This document shows, one piece after another, positions 43,665-53,302 of a stretch of 64,000 bases of DNA; within the stretch, counting starts at the first letter, position 1, and every line of letters begins with the position of its first letter. The notes under the pieces were generated by a model, which was not told where the DNA came from, did no database searches, and worked only from the letters and a program-made list of their open reading frames with translations. Source of the stretch: Rubritalea squalenifaciens DSM 18772 (GTDB lineage: Bacteria > Verrucomicrobiota > Verrucomicrobiia > Verrucomicrobiales > Akkermansiaceae); NCBI RefSeq assembly GCF_900141815.1, contig NZ_FQYR01000010.1:1-64000 (forward strand), written 5' to 3'. Position numbers and translations under genes: made by a program.

Positions 43665-45050
43665 ATGTCAGTCGTTCCGAATCATCCGCCTCTTGGCGAA
43701 CTTATAGGCAAACAGAAACAAGCGCTAGCAGCAGGTGAGTTGCGTTCCCTGGAGGTGCGGAGAAATTATCTTCTGAGGCTGGAGAAATGCCTGATGAAGT
43801 ATCAGGAGAGGATGATAGAGGCCTTGGACAAGGATTTGGGAAAGCCGGAGGCGGAGGCTTATCTGGCGGAGTATCATTTTCTCCTGCAAGAAATTCGGCT
43901 GGTGAGATCGAAGCTCTCGGCTTGGCTCAGCCCAGAACGGGTGGGAAGTCCGCTGTATTTTCATCCTTGTAGGAGTGAGGTCCTGCGTGAGCCCTATGGT
44001 TGCGCGCTAATCATCGCGCCCTGGAATTACCCGTTCCAGCTGGCCATGGCTCCGCTGATTTCAGCCGTAGCTGCGGGGAACACCGTGGTGCTAAAGCCCT
44101 CTGAGATCAGTACACATAGTGAGGCTTTGATCGGAGAAATTATCAGCGAGGTGTTTCCTCCTGAAACCGTGAGTGTAGTGACAGGAGGCGCTGAGGTGGC
44201 AGGTGCTCTGCTAGAGGAAAAGTGGGATTTCATCTTCTTTACTGGCAGTACCGGGGTGGGAAGATTGGTGGCCAAAAAGGCGGCTGAGCATCTGACTCCC
44301 TGTGTTTTAGAGCTTGGTGGAAAGTGTCCTTGTGTTGTGGATAGTAGGGCGGATCTCAAGGTGGCTGCTGGTAGGATTTTAGCTGGCAAGTTCTTCAATG
44401 GAGGGCAGACCTGTTTTGCTCCGGACTTTGTAGCGGTGCATCACGATGTGAAAGAGGAGCTGCTGGAGGCGATGCAGTGCGAGTTAGAGGCAGTGCCTTG
44501 GCATGAAGAAATGGCGACAGTCATTAACAAGCGCCATTATGATCGTCTACGTGGCTTGCTGGATGGGGTGGAGGAGGCTCGCATCATTCAGAGCGGGGCG
44601 GACGATGAAGAGAAGTTAAGGCTGGCTCCCAGAGTCGTGAAGGAGGTGGCTTGGGAAGACGCCTTGATGAAAGAGGAAATCTTTGGACCCGTTTTGCCTG
44701 TCATTTCCTACGAGGGAGATGATGAGTTGATCAATAGACTTCAGCAGCTCGAGGATCCTCTCGCGCTTTATCTCTTCACGGAGGATGAGGCTTTTGTGAA
44801 GAAAGTCATGCAGGCGAAGCGCTCTGGAGGAGTGTGTGTGAATGATACGCTGAAGCAATCCTCTAACCTAGAGCTACCGTTTGGCGGTGTGGGTGATAGT
44901 GGTTACGGGCGCTATCGCGGGAAACACGGAGTCTATGCCTTTTGTTACGAGCGGGCGGTTGCTCGACGAGGTAAGCTGGGTGCGGGGCTCATGGATATCA
45001 AGCCCCCCTACGATAAGGTCTTCAAGTGGTTGAAGCGCGTTATGCGTTGA
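43665..45050 (+). CDS. Aldehyde dehydrogenase, probably for carotenoid aldehyde oxidation
   Basis: 461 residues, class 3-type aldehyde dehydrogenase of the short form without signal. NAD(P)-binding APWNYPFQLAMAPLISAVAA, FTGSTGVGR (192-200); catalytic Glu216 in LELGGK and Cys250 in NGGQTC. LELPFGGVGDSGYGRYRGKH near the C-terminus is typical of the ALDH3/CrtNc group. In staphyloxanthin-type pathways such an enzyme (AldH) turns the diaponeurosporenal aldehyde into the acid. Position between the two desaturase genes supports that role. It is divergent from the crtP-like gene and overlaps convergently by 11 bp with the SRPBCC gene. Confidence 0.85.
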   Translation: MSVVPNHPPLGELIGKQKQALAAGELRSLEVRRNYLLRLEKCLMKYQERMIEALDKDLGKPEAEAYLAEYHFLLQEIRLVRSKLSAWLSPERVGSPLYFHPCRSEVLREPYGCALIIAPWNYPFQLAMAPLISAVAAGNTVVLKPSEISTHSEALIGEIISEVFPPETVSVVTGGAEVAGALLEEKWDFIFFTGSTGVGRLVAKKAAEHLTPCVLELGGKCPCVVDSRADLKVAAGRILAGKFFNGGQTCFAPDFVAVHHDVKEELLEAMQCELEAVPWHEEMATVINKRHYDRLRGLLDGVEEARIIQSGADDEEKLRLAPRVVKEVAWEDALMKEEIFGPVLPVISYEGDDELINRLQQLEDPLALYLFTEDEAFVKKVMQAKRSGGVCVNDTLKQSSNLELPFGGVGDSGYGRYRGKHGVYAFCYERAVARRGKLGAGLMDIKPPYDKVFKWLKRVMR

Positions 45051-45492
45051 AGATTTCTTCCGCCAGTCGATAGCGTTCGTCAAAGATGTGCTGAAGCTGT
45101 TTTTTGACGTAGAGTGCGTGAGCGATCCTGCCGATCGGGCCGAGGGGGAGTGCGTAGTTGACGTCATCAATCATGTAAACGCCCTGGTCGTTTTCTTCGA
45201 AACGGTGGGTGTGGTGCCAGAGGGCATAGGGGCCTACGCGTTGGTCATCGATGAAGTGTTTCTTGTCTGCGACCTGAGTGATCTCAGTGACCCAGGTCAC
45301 CCAGATGAGTGGAGCTACTTTGACTTTGTAGGCAATGATCTGGCCTTCGTGCATATGCTCGGACTGGCAATGCGTGATCTTGAAGCCGACGGCATCCGGA
45401 GTGAGTTTGTCGAGGTTCTTGGGGTTTGAGAAAAATTCCCAGGCCTCGTCCGGTGTGCAGTTGAGCTGTTGTTCGCGATGTAGGTGATACAT
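45040..45492 (-). CDS. SRPBCC family protein
   Basis: 150 residues, START/SRPBCC helix-grip fold: LNCTPDEAWEFFSNPKNLDK (about 10-29), FVKV-like middle (IIAYKVKVAPLIWVTWVTEI), and a C-terminal helix (QLQHIFDERYRLAEEIFNA). Members bind hydrophobic ligands; many are found in carotenoid or isoprenoid loci as cyclase-like or carrier proteins. Lies between carotenoid genes, with a 6-bp gap from the TPR-like lipoprotein gene upstream, so it belongs to the leftward unit that starts with crtN. Confidence 0.88.
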   Translation of the reverse strand: MYHLHREQQLNCTPDEAWEFFSNPKNLDKLTPDAVGFKITHCQSEHMHEGQIIAYKVKVAPLIWVTWVTEITQVADKKHFIDDQRVGPYALWHHTHRFEENDQGVYMIDDVNYALPLGPIGRIAHALYVKKQLQHIFDERYRLAEEIFNA

Positions 45493-45498
45493 GGCAGG

Positions 45499-46119
45499 TT
45501 ACTTGGTGAGCTTGCCGTATTCGGAATCAGGGTCGAGCTTGTGGCAGAGTGATTTGGCCTTGGACGCATCTTTATGGTTTTCCTCCGTGAATGCTTTCCA
45601 GGCGTAGTAGAGGATCGCCTGCTTTTCGTTCTTCTGCAGCACGGAGTTTTTCTTCGCGGTTTCTCCTAACAGTTTTTCAAAATCTGAAATTGAAGTGGGT
45701 CTGGTGTCGAAGCGCTTAGGCACCCGGTAGTAGGCGATGGCTCGCACCATGCGGACTCTGGGGTTGTCTGGGGAGCCGGTCACGGCTGCTTCCATGAGTT
45801 CCTTGCCTTTCTTCAGTGAGTTGAGTTTGGTGAGCGGGAAGACAGCGTGTTTGGCCTTGAGCGCGTAGGCACTACCGAGATAGGCGCGGGCGAGATCGTC
45901 TTTCGGGTTGGCTGTGATCTGCGCTTCAAACTGGGCGATCTTCTTTTCGATCTCGTCCATGTCTCCTTGTAGGCAGACATCGTGCCATTGCCTGTACTGC
46001 TGGTGTAGCGGGGCGGCTTTGGCTTCTTTGTGGACTACGGTTTTAGCCTGGCCTTCCTCCGAGCAGGCGGGAGTCACGATACAGAGGGCGGAAAGTAGGA
46101 GCGCTGGCAGGACTTTCAT
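45499..46119 (-). CDS. TPR-like lipoprotein
   Basis: 206 residues from ATG 46119 (MKVLPALLLSALCIVTPAC), giving a signal peptide with lipobox TPAC; a GTG at 46140 in the same frame is an alternative. The mature part is helical with TPR-like pairs (FEAQITANPKDDLARAYLGS, GSPDNPRVRMVRAIAYYRVP). It resembles periplasmic TPR proteins seen next to carotenoid genes in some Bacteroidota/Verrucomicrobiota, from memory. It sits between the crtN-like gene (21 bp upstream) and the SRPBCC gene (6 bp downstream) in one operon. Confidence 0.75.
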   Translation of the reverse strand: MKVLPALLLSALCIVTPACSEEGQAKTVVHKEAKAAPLHQQYRQWHDVCLQGDMDEIEKKIAQFEAQITANPKDDLARAYLGSAYALKAKHAVFPLTKLNSLKKGKELMEAAVTGSPDNPRVRMVRAIAYYRVPKRFDTRPTSISDFEKLLGETAKKNSVLQKNEKQAILYYAWKAFTEENHKDASKAKSLCHKLDPDSEYGKLTK

Positions 46120-46140
46120 GAGAATGGATAGTCTGGTCAC

Positions 46141-47664
46141 TTAGCTGGTAGCCGTGTTGAGGATTTCCGTGGCGAAGTCTATCCGCTCGCGTTTCTTTCC
46201 GTAAGACTCACAGATGAGGTTGGAGGAAATACGCGCACTTTCATAGATGGTGGGCAGACCACTGCCGGGGTGAGTGCCGCCGCCTACCAGATAGATATTG
46301 TCGAAACCTTGCATGCGGTTGTGTGGTCGTAGGTAGAGCATTTGGTCCAGGGTATGCGCCAGGTTGAAGGTGGCGCCCATGAAGATGTCTGCCTGCTGCC
46401 ATCCCTGCGGGGTGATGATTCTTTCCTCCACGATGTGTTCGCGCAGATCCTTCATGCCGGTGCGCTTGATGATACGGTCGAGGATGCGGTCTTTGTAAGC
46501 TTGCTGCGTAGCTTCCCAGTCCTGGCCGTGGCGGCAGTTGATGGTGGGAACTAGGATGTAGAGCTGGGAATGGCCTTCAGGAGCGACTGTCGGGTCTGTC
46601 ACGCTGGAGTTGCGGATGTAGATGGACATGTCATCAGAGACCACCTGCTCATCCTGGATGTCCCGCAGATTCTGGTGGTAGTCATCGGCAAAGAGGACGT
46701 GGTGATGGGGCTCGTCTGAGTAGAGCTTGTCGAGGCCCAGGTAGAGCATGAAGGTGGAGCAGGAGTACTTCTTCTTCCTTAGGGATTCTTCTTCTTCATT
46801 CTGAGGCCCGAAAATACGGTTGCGGGCATGGGCGTAGTCGGCATTCACGATCAGGTCATCGCATTTCAGGACTTCGCCATTGGTTAGAGTGACGGTGGCT
46901 GCCCGGCGGCCATCGTACTGGATTTCCTGCACCTCGGTATTCAGGCGGAGCTCTCCGCCTTCCTCCTCGAATACTTTGGCCATGCCGGCTGAGATGTTGG
47001 AGAGGCCGCCCTGCACGTGGTAGATGCCGTGGGCGTACTCGATGTAGGAGAGGATGCTGAATAGAGCTGGGCAATTCCATGGGGACATGCCCAAATATTT
47101 GGCCTGGAAGGTAAAGGCGAGTTTGAGTCGCTCATCAGTGAAATACTCGCTGAGAACGTCCATCACTGACTTGGTGGTGGCGACATAGGGCAGGGCCTTC
47201 ACCAAGTGGCTACTCAGAAAGCTAGATAGCTTGTGGTAGGGCTTGAGCAAGCACGGGAAAATCGCTTGGAGCTTCTTGGCGTGGTCGTCCATGAAGCGCT
47301 GGTAGTTGGCGGACTCACCAGGGAAAGCCGCCTCGATATTGCGGGTCATTGTTTCCTGGTCAAAGCTGGTCTCCATGGAGATGTCTCCCCAAGTGAGGGT
47401 GGTCATGGGGTCGAGCTTCACGAAGTCCATGTAGTCCTCTGGATTGCGGCCAGTCTCGGCAAAAACTTCATCCAGCGTGAACTTCTGGTGTAGGAAGGTG
47501 GGGCCAGTATCGAAAGTGTAGTCACCTGCTTGCAGGGCTGCATTGCGACCTCCAATGACCGAAGCTTTCTCAAGGATGGTGACATCATAGCCGCGGTGGG
47601 CTAGCAACATGCCGCTGGTGAGGCCGCCCGGGCCCGCTCCGATGATGATGATTTTTTTATTCAT
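46141..47664 (-). CDS. crtN: Carotenoid desaturase, CrtN-like
   Basis: 507 residues from ATG 47664 (MNKKIIIIGAGPGGLTSGML); the frame continues upstream but the Rossmann strand should begin the protein. FAD-binding GAGPGG (9-14) with VTILEKASVIGGRNAALQAG; C-terminal FAD segment YLVGGGTHPGSGLPTIYESA (about 465-484). It is paralogous to 42091-43590. Probable diapophytoene desaturase, giving the chromophore of a C30 carotenoid. It leads the leftward unit crtN-lipoprotein-SRPBCC and is divergent from pabB. Confidence 0.82.
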   Translation of the reverse strand: MNKKIIIIGAGPGGLTSGMLLAHRGYDVTILEKASVIGGRNAALQAGDYTFDTGPTFLHQKFTLDEVFAETGRNPEDYMDFVKLDPMTTLTWGDISMETSFDQETMTRNIEAAFPGESANYQRFMDDHAKKLQAIFPCLLKPYHKLSSFLSSHLVKALPYVATTKSVMDVLSEYFTDERLKLAFTFQAKYLGMSPWNCPALFSILSYIEYAHGIYHVQGGLSNISAGMAKVFEEEGGELRLNTEVQEIQYDGRRAATVTLTNGEVLKCDDLIVNADYAHARNRIFGPQNEEEESLRKKKYSCSTFMLYLGLDKLYSDEPHHHVLFADDYHQNLRDIQDEQVVSDDMSIYIRNSSVTDPTVAPEGHSQLYILVPTINCRHGQDWEATQQAYKDRILDRIIKRTGMKDLREHIVEERIITPQGWQQADIFMGATFNLAHTLDQMLYLRPHNRMQGFDNIYLVGGGTHPGSGLPTIYESARISSNLICESYGKKRERIDFATEILNTATS

Positions 47665-47882
47665 GGAAGATCTGCTAGAGGTAGACTGCAATACCTGAAT
47701 GGTATCTGAAAATGGCACACATGGCTTACGCCGCAAATACTATTCTTATCTTTTCTTAACTAATTTACCATGAGTCTGCAATGGTCTGTCGAGCCGAATG
47801 AGGGGATGAATTAGTGGTGTTTTGGTGATTTGGGGTTGTAGAACGCTGGTGAACATTGAAGTCTGTGGCCGACCCGATAGCG

Positions 47883-49118
47883 ATGCCAGCCAGATTGAGA
47901 GAGATCGAACTAGACCTGAAGCCGGAGGAAGTAGCCTCTGGCCTGAGGCATCTGGGTGGCTTGGTCTACTTTGATAGTTCGGGGAATATCCCTGGAAGTT
48001 ACGGGGAGGTTGTTTCCATCATTGCTGCCCGGCCCGCTCAGGTGTTGACGGGGCACGTGAGCGATACAAGCGAACTGGAGCGAGTACTTGAAGAGCACCA
48101 GGCTGCGAATAGCCCGCTTCCCCACGGAGGCTTGTGCGGCTGGCTGGAGTATGAGGGGGCCTACTGTTTTGGAGTTTATGAAGAGATGCTGGTGTATCGC
48201 CATGCAGATGGTCAATGGCTGGAGGTAGGGAATCTGTCCTCCGCGATTCAGTCTGAATCTGGAAATGCAGCGGTACGTATCGGTGAATTCCGTTCTCTGA
48301 TGAGTCATGAGGATTATGTGGCAAAGGTAGCGAGGATCCGCGAATACATCGCGGCAGGTGATATTTATCAGGTGAACCTCACCCAGAAATTCGAGGCGGA
48401 CATCGAGGGTGAGGGGGATTTGTTTGAGCTTTACCTTGCTCTACGTGAGAAGTCGCCCGCTCCGCTGGCCAGCTACATGGACTTGAATGGCAGGGAAGTG
48501 CTCTCGTCCTCACCAGAAACCTTTTTACGAATCAGTGGTGGTGTGATTGAGACCCGCCCGATCAAGGGGACACGTCCTCGTCATGAAGATCCGGATGCCG
48601 ACCTGCGCAGTGCCTATGAGCTACGCAGCTCCGAGAAGGAGCGTGCCGAATTGGTCATGATTACGGACTTGGAGCGTAATGACCTTGGCCAGGTGTGTAA
48701 GTTCGGCTCCGTCAGAGTGGAGGAGATGCTCAAGCTGGAGAAGCTGGAGCAGGTCTATCATCTGGTGTCCACTGTGACGGGGGAGCTTCGGGATGGAATG
48801 AGTCATGTGGAGGCTTTGTCAGCCTGCTTTCCAGGTGGGAGTATCACCGGGGCTCCGAAGAAGCGCGCGATGGAGATCATCGATGAACTCGAAAGCGAGC
48901 CGAGAGGTCTGTACACAGGAGCGATGGGCTACTTCGGCTTTGGTGCGGAGAGCCAGTTTAATATCGTGATCCGTACTCTTGTTAGGGAGAGTGGAAAACT
49001 GCACTACCATGTGGGTGCCGGGATCGTGGCGGACAGTGATCCAGAGGCTGAGTACGAAGAAACTCTCCACAAGGCGCGCGGCATGCGTGAGGCGGTGCAG
49101 TCCTTTCTGGGGGCCTGA
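47883..49118 (+). CDS. pabB: Aminodeoxychorismate synthase component I
   Basis: 411 residues from ATG 47883 (a TTG at 47856 is also possible). Chorismate-binding enzyme that makes 4-amino-4-deoxychorismate with an amidotransferase partner for folate. Core motifs: AAGDIYQVNLTQKFEADIEG, ETRPIKGTRPRHEDPDADLR, MITDLERNDLGQVCKFGSVR, and ACFPGGSITGAPKKRAMEII. IKGT lysine typical of PabB as opposed to TrpE (PIAGT). C-terminal GAGIVADSDPEAEYEETLHK completes the family pattern. Stands alone; no pabA or pabC adjacent. Confidence 0.93.
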   Translation: MPARLREIELDLKPEEVASGLRHLGGLVYFDSSGNIPGSYGEVVSIIAARPAQVLTGHVSDTSELERVLEEHQAANSPLPHGGLCGWLEYEGAYCFGVYEEMLVYRHADGQWLEVGNLSSAIQSESGNAAVRIGEFRSLMSHEDYVAKVARIREYIAAGDIYQVNLTQKFEADIEGEGDLFELYLALREKSPAPLASYMDLNGREVLSSSPETFLRISGGVIETRPIKGTRPRHEDPDADLRSAYELRSSEKERAELVMITDLERNDLGQVCKFGSVRVEEMLKLEKLEQVYHLVSTVTGELRDGMSHVEALSACFPGGSITGAPKKRAMEIIDELESEPRGLYTGAMGYFGFGAESQFNIVIRTLVRESGKLHYHVGAGIVADSDPEAEYEETLHKARGMREAVQSFLGA

Positions 49119-49604
49119 GAGGGTGAAATATGCCTGAAGAGTAACGCGTTGAGTAGTTTGCCTTGTAAAATTGCGTCGAGAGTAATTTTCGTTCTAATAT
49201 ATTAACAATTCCTGAATTTCAATGTGTGTTTCTGGTGTTTCTTGCTTAATGTAAGTGGGTTGTGTGTTTTATTGTTAGGTTGTTATTTTTTGTATTTGTT
49301 TCTGTATTAGTGATTTGTATTGATTCGGGTGTATTGGGTTGCGGTGGTTGTGTTTTTATGAGGTTGACGTATTTGGGGGTATGTACATAGCATGCAACCT
49401 GCTCTCTACTCGCTACTTACAGGTGGTGAATGTTGGGTTTCTATATGAGGCCTGATATGATTTCCCTCATTCTTCTATAGAATGAAAGTTTTGTTTAGGG
49501 GGCGAAACCCATCGCCTTTCTGAGATGTCCCGCATGCGCCTCACCATAAGGTAGCGTGAGGGGTTAGATCGGAAAGGTGTTTTAACTCATAATTACACTC
49601 CGTA
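49119..49604. other. AT-rich intergenic region upstream of the giant protein array
   Basis: 486 bp, noticeably rich in TTG/TGT on the plus strand and free of coding frames on both strands. It must hold the promoter for the gene at 49605. A TTGACG occurs near 49363 but I cannot pair it with a well-spaced -10 box. GCGCCTCACC followed by ATAAGGTAGCGTGAGG (about 49536-49561) contains a CCTCACC/GGTAGCGTGAGG imperfect dyad. Confidence 0.4.
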
Positions 49605-52600
49605 ATGAAAACCCTAATTCATAAAATGCTCAGGCGGCGATTTTGTCATGCCGTCCTCTTGCTGATAGGTTCTATCAGTATTGCACAGGCTGCACCCTCA
49701 AATGTGGTGCAGAGTGTTACCTACAATGGTGAAACCATCACCATGCGAATGGATCTGCAAAACCTCCGGGGGTCGCAGTTCGAACTATGGGCTCAAAACG
49801 CCTCGGGAGGTTACGATACTCTAACACCCGTGGATGAGAGGTCTTATATTGGTACAGTCGATGAATATCCGGGAGCTGTCTCCTGCGGTATTCTTCAGGA
49901 TGACGGACAGTTCTTGGGAGCTGTCTACTTTGACCGAGGAGTCATGTGGCGAACTCTTGGCACATCGGTGATCGGCACACGAGGTCTTGGCTACGGTCCT
50001 GATGACTTTACCAACTACCAGTATCCCTCGGCATCCAGCGTGACCGCTGGTCAGGGTGGTACCACCATGTACGCCTATGATATCGGTATCGATGCCGAGT
50101 ATGGCTACTACAGTGGTCCTGGCGGAAGTGATACCGCGAGAACCTTCGAACTGATCGAGTACAGCGTGTGTGTCACGCGTGCGATCTATATGCGAGATGT
50201 CTTGCTGCGTCCCTACCTGGGCCGTGTGATCATTCGTACCAATCAAAGTCAGGACCCATACAATGGTCTTGGCGGAGGTACCTACCTTGATGCCCTGCGC
50301 ACTCACTGGAATGCGAACCACACGGCTGCCAACAGCGACCTCGTTGCAGGTGTTACCCCTGGTAAAGTGGGTGGTGGTCTCGCCTGGGTCGGTGTGGTAG
50401 GAACCAGTAGCGGCTACTCGGTAAATGACAGTGGTAGCTCCGGCCATTTCGATGTCGTGTGGCGCCATGAGATGGGTCACAACTGGAACTGTGGTCACTT
50501 CGTGGGCGGAAGTCCGGAGGGTGCCGGCCTGATGGGTGGTAACCAGCCTGGTCGACTTAGCGGTTGTGAGGCGTACCGAGTGTTAGCTCACCGCGCTAGC
50601 AAGATTTCCAGCGGTATTGTGGATAGTGAAGGTACCTACACCGCTGTAGAGCTTCCTCCTTACGCCAGCTTGGATGCTGCAGTATTCGTGCAGTCAGTGG
50701 ACAGCAGTGTGAGCATCCCTGTACTTGCCAATGACCATGATGCCAATGGTCAGACCATCAGCTTGACAGGCTTTGATAGTGCCACCGTTCAAGGTGGTAC
50801 AGTAAGCCAGGCTGGCCAAAATCTGGTATACACTCCTTCTGGAGCCTTTTTGGGAACAGATTATTTCCGTTACACCATTACAGACTCAGCAGGTAAGACT
50901 GCTACGGGTATCGCTGTGATTGATGTGCAGCCTAGTGATAATCTGAAGCTGTATCTGAATCTGGATGAAACCAGCGGAACCGTGGCAAATGATGCCTCTG
51001 TCTATAGTAACAACGGTAGTCTCAATGGCACCGATTTTGGGACTGTCTCTGTAGCCGGTCAGTACGGCAATGGTGCAGACCTGGATGGTGTGGATGACCA
51101 CGTAACAGTCTCCGGCATGAAGCTGAATTCTAATACCGTGACCATGACAGCCTGGATCAAACCTGAGGTGACTCAGCCATCCTGGGCGGGGATTATCTTT
51201 GACCGTACTAGCGGAGCGCAAGGTTTGAACTTCGGTACAGCTGGTGAGCTTCGCTACCATTGGAATAGCGGCAACTATGGCTGGAATTCCGGCTTGGTGC
51301 CTACGCCTGGTGTGTGGACCTTCGTTGCTCTTGTGATCGAGCCGAACAAGGCAACCATCTACATGAACAATGGCTCTGGCTTCCAGTCTGCTGTCAACAA
51401 CGTGACTCATACGGCTGCTGGTTTCGGTACTACTTATGTAGGTCGTGACCCTAACAGTAGTGCTCGTAGTTTCAATGGAGTCCTTGATGAGGCTCGTGTC
51501 TACGGCAAGGCGATGACCCAGGCCGATCTTCAGCAGGTCTATGACGGCGGAACCGCTGAAAGTCCTAGCCCGTTTGATGGCGCGAGCGAGGTGAACGCAC
51601 CTACTGCTAGTTGGGCTCCAAGTGCTGCGGCCACTTCCTACCAAGTGTACATCGGTACCAATCAAACTGCAGTGGCCAATGCTACAACCGCATCCGCTGA
51701 ATATCAGGGAAGCACAGCCAATCCTGAGTGGATCTTTGATCTGGATACAGACACCACCTACTTCTGGAGAGTGGATGTCGTGACTGCCTCAAGCACGATC
51801 ACAGGTAATGTTTGGAGTTTCTCCACGGATTCCATTGTGTATGAGGCTGGACTGGTTGCTCACTGGAAGTTTGATGAAGGCAGCGGTGCTAGCACCTCGG
51901 ATTCTTCGCTGAATTCCAATACGGGTACCGTGAACGGTGCTTCTTGGACCACAGGTTTCACTGGTAACGGTCTGCAGTTCGACGGTGTTGATGACTCCGT
52001 CACCTTCGGTAATGGTCCTTCACTGGGTGGTCAGACAGACTTCACGGTTTCCGCATGGATCAAAACCAGCGCCTCGTCCGAGCAGGTGATCATCCAGCAA
52101 CGTAACGGCGGTTTCAATGGACAGTATGCATTCAGAGTGACTGCAAGCGGTACACTGAACTTCTATGTCTATGGCAATAGCGCCTATCAGTTCAACTTCA
52201 GCACGACTGCGACCGTGAATGATGGCCAGTGGCACTATGTGGCCGCTGTACGCGATGGTCAGAACGGTTACATCTACATTGATGGGAACCCTGTCGCTGC
52301 TGCCTCAGGGTCCGGTACCATCCGTGACCTGAGTTCCAGTATCGGGGTTGGCGTTGGCCGTGATATCCGTGACAACAACAAGCCATTCAATGGGTTCATC
52401 GATGAGGTGAAGATCTATAACGTGGCAAAGAGCGGACAGAATCTTAATGATGTCTATAACGAGTATCAGCCTGGAACGAATAATCCTCCAGTGGCAAACA
52501 ACGCCAGTGGTACTGTGGCTGAAGATGTGTCTGTAGGTACTAGTGTGGCTACGGTCAGCGCCAGCGATCCTGATGTTGGTGATACCCTGAGTTTTGCTAT

Positions 52601-53243
52601 TACCGCAGGTAATGTAGGAGGCGCTTTCGCGATCAATAGCTCCACTGGTGAGGTGACTACGGCCACCGCCTTGGACTACGAAACCACAGCCAGCTATTCA
52701 TTGACAGTAACCGTGACTGATAGTGGTGGTCTTACCGATACCGCTATCGTAAGTGTGACTGTTACGGATGTGAACGAGGGTGGCGGTACTACCAGCTACA
52801 CCAGTGACGCTGAGACCATGATTGATGGTTCTATTATCTCTGGTTCTCTAGCAGATACTCAAACATCTAACAATGTCTATGAGGTTCTTCGGGAGGAAAA
52901 AACCAATGGCAAGCCGTCATCCCGTGTATCAAGCCTTGAGCATACTTGGAGCTTCGATATCGGTTCTGGTGGCATCCTGGTGGAACTCAGTGTGGAGGCC
53001 TACCATAGCTCAAACACTGAAGGGGACGACTTTGTCTTCGCCTACTCTACAGACGGTATCAACTTCACGGACCTCATTACGGTGACCAAAACCTCGGATG
53101 ATAACACAGCTCAGATCGCTCCGCTGCCAGCAGGGGTGACTGGTACTGTTTATGTCCGTGTGCGTGATACGGACCGTACGGTGGGTAATGGTGGTCAAGA
53201 TACGATCAGTATCGATCATCTCACCTTGGAAGTTACCGAGTAA
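49605..53243 (+). CDS. Giant secreted multidomain metallopeptidase-like protein 1
   Basis: 1212 residues. Signal peptide about 1-30 (HAVLLLIGSISIAQA). Residues about 150-335 form a zinc-peptidase-like domain with HEMGHNWNCGH (288-298), a HExxHxxxxxH metzincin-type site. Then come a cadherin-like Ig domain (about 350-445, NDHDANGQTISLTG), LamG 1 (447-640), an Fn3-like domain (655-740), LamG 2 (745-935), a cadherin-like repeat (960-1060), and a C-terminal beta domain (about 1063-1212) almost shared with protein 2. No PEP-CTERM or Arg-rich tail, so the C-terminal domain may be the sorting or anchoring unit. ATGAAAACCCTA at the start is repeated in protein 2. First of three tandem paralogues; terminator 26 bp after the stop. 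Confidence 0.88.
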   Translation: MKTLIHKMLRRRFCHAVLLLIGSISIAQAAPSNVVQSVTYNGETITMRMDLQNLRGSQFELWAQNASGGYDTLTPVDERSYIGTVDEYPGAVSCGILQDDGQFLGAVYFDRGVMWRTLGTSVIGTRGLGYGPDDFTNYQYPSASSVTAGQGGTTMYAYDIGIDAEYGYYSGPGGSDTARTFELIEYSVCVTRAIYMRDVLLRPYLGRVIIRTNQSQDPYNGLGGGTYLDALRTHWNANHTAANSDLVAGVTPGKVGGGLAWVGVVGTSSGYSVNDSGSSGHFDVVWRHEMGHNWNCGHFVGGSPEGAGLMGGNQPGRLSGCEAYRVLAHRASKISSGIVDSEGTYTAVELPPYASLDAAVFVQSVDSSVSIPVLANDHDANGQTISLTGFDSATVQGGTVSQAGQNLVYTPSGAFLGTDYFRYTITDSAGKTATGIAVIDVQPSDNLKLYLNLDETSGTVANDASVYSNNGSLNGTDFGTVSVAGQYGNGADLDGVDDHVTVSGMKLNSNTVTMTAWIKPEVTQPSWAGIIFDRTSGAQGLNFGTAGELRYHWNSGNYGWNSGLVPTPGVWTFVALVIEPNKATIYMNNGSGFQSAVNNVTHTAAGFGTTYVGRDPNSSARSFNGVLDEARVYGKAMTQADLQQVYDGGTAESPSPFDGASEVNAPTASWAPSAAATSYQVYIGTNQTAVANATTASAEYQGSTANPEWIFDLDTDTTYFWRVDVVTASSTITGNVWSFSTDSIVYEAGLVAHWKFDEGSGASTSDSSLNSNTGTVNGASWTTGFTGNGLQFDGVDDSVTFGNGPSLGGQTDFTVSAWIKTSASSEQVIIQQRNGGFNGQYAFRVTASGTLNFYVYGNSAYQFNFSTTATVNDGQWHYVAAVRDGQNGYIYIDGNPVAAASGSGTIRDLSSSIGVGVGRDIRDNNKPFNGFIDEVKIYNVAKSGQNLNDVYNEYQPGTNNPPVANNASGTVAEDVSVGTSVATVSASDPDVGDTLSFAITAGNVGGAFAINSSTGEVTTATALDYETTASYSLTVTVTDSGGLTDTAIVSVTVTDVNEGGGTTSYTSDAETMIDGSIISGSLADTQTSNNVYEVLREEKTNGKPSSRVSSLEHTWSFDIGSGGILVELSVEAYHSSNTEGDDFVFAYSTDGINFTDLITVTKTSDDNTAQIAPLPAGVTGTVYVRVRDTDRTVGNGGQDTISIDHLTLEVTE

Positions 53244-53269
53244 CCTTCACTGCAATATAACTGATTATC

Positions 53270-53302
53270 AAGCCGCTTCGAGATCTCTCGTGGCGGCTTT
53301 TT
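53270..53302 (+). terminator. Terminator after metallopeptidase-like protein 1
   Basis: AAGCCGC (53270-53276) pairs with GCGGCTT (53293-53299), enclosing an inner CGAGA/TCTCG stem, and is followed by TTTTCT. Confidence 0.85.

Noticed and set aside
49363..49400. A sigma70 promoter around TTGACG upstream of giant protein 1
   Set aside because: No -10 box at the right spacing; the match could be chance in AT-rich DNA.
51838..52480. Opposite-strand open frames over the giant proteins
   Set aside because: Several long minus-strand frames (for example 49821-50498 and 50886-51665) are shadows of the biased, repeat-rich coding strand, without starts, ribosome-binding sites or known families.
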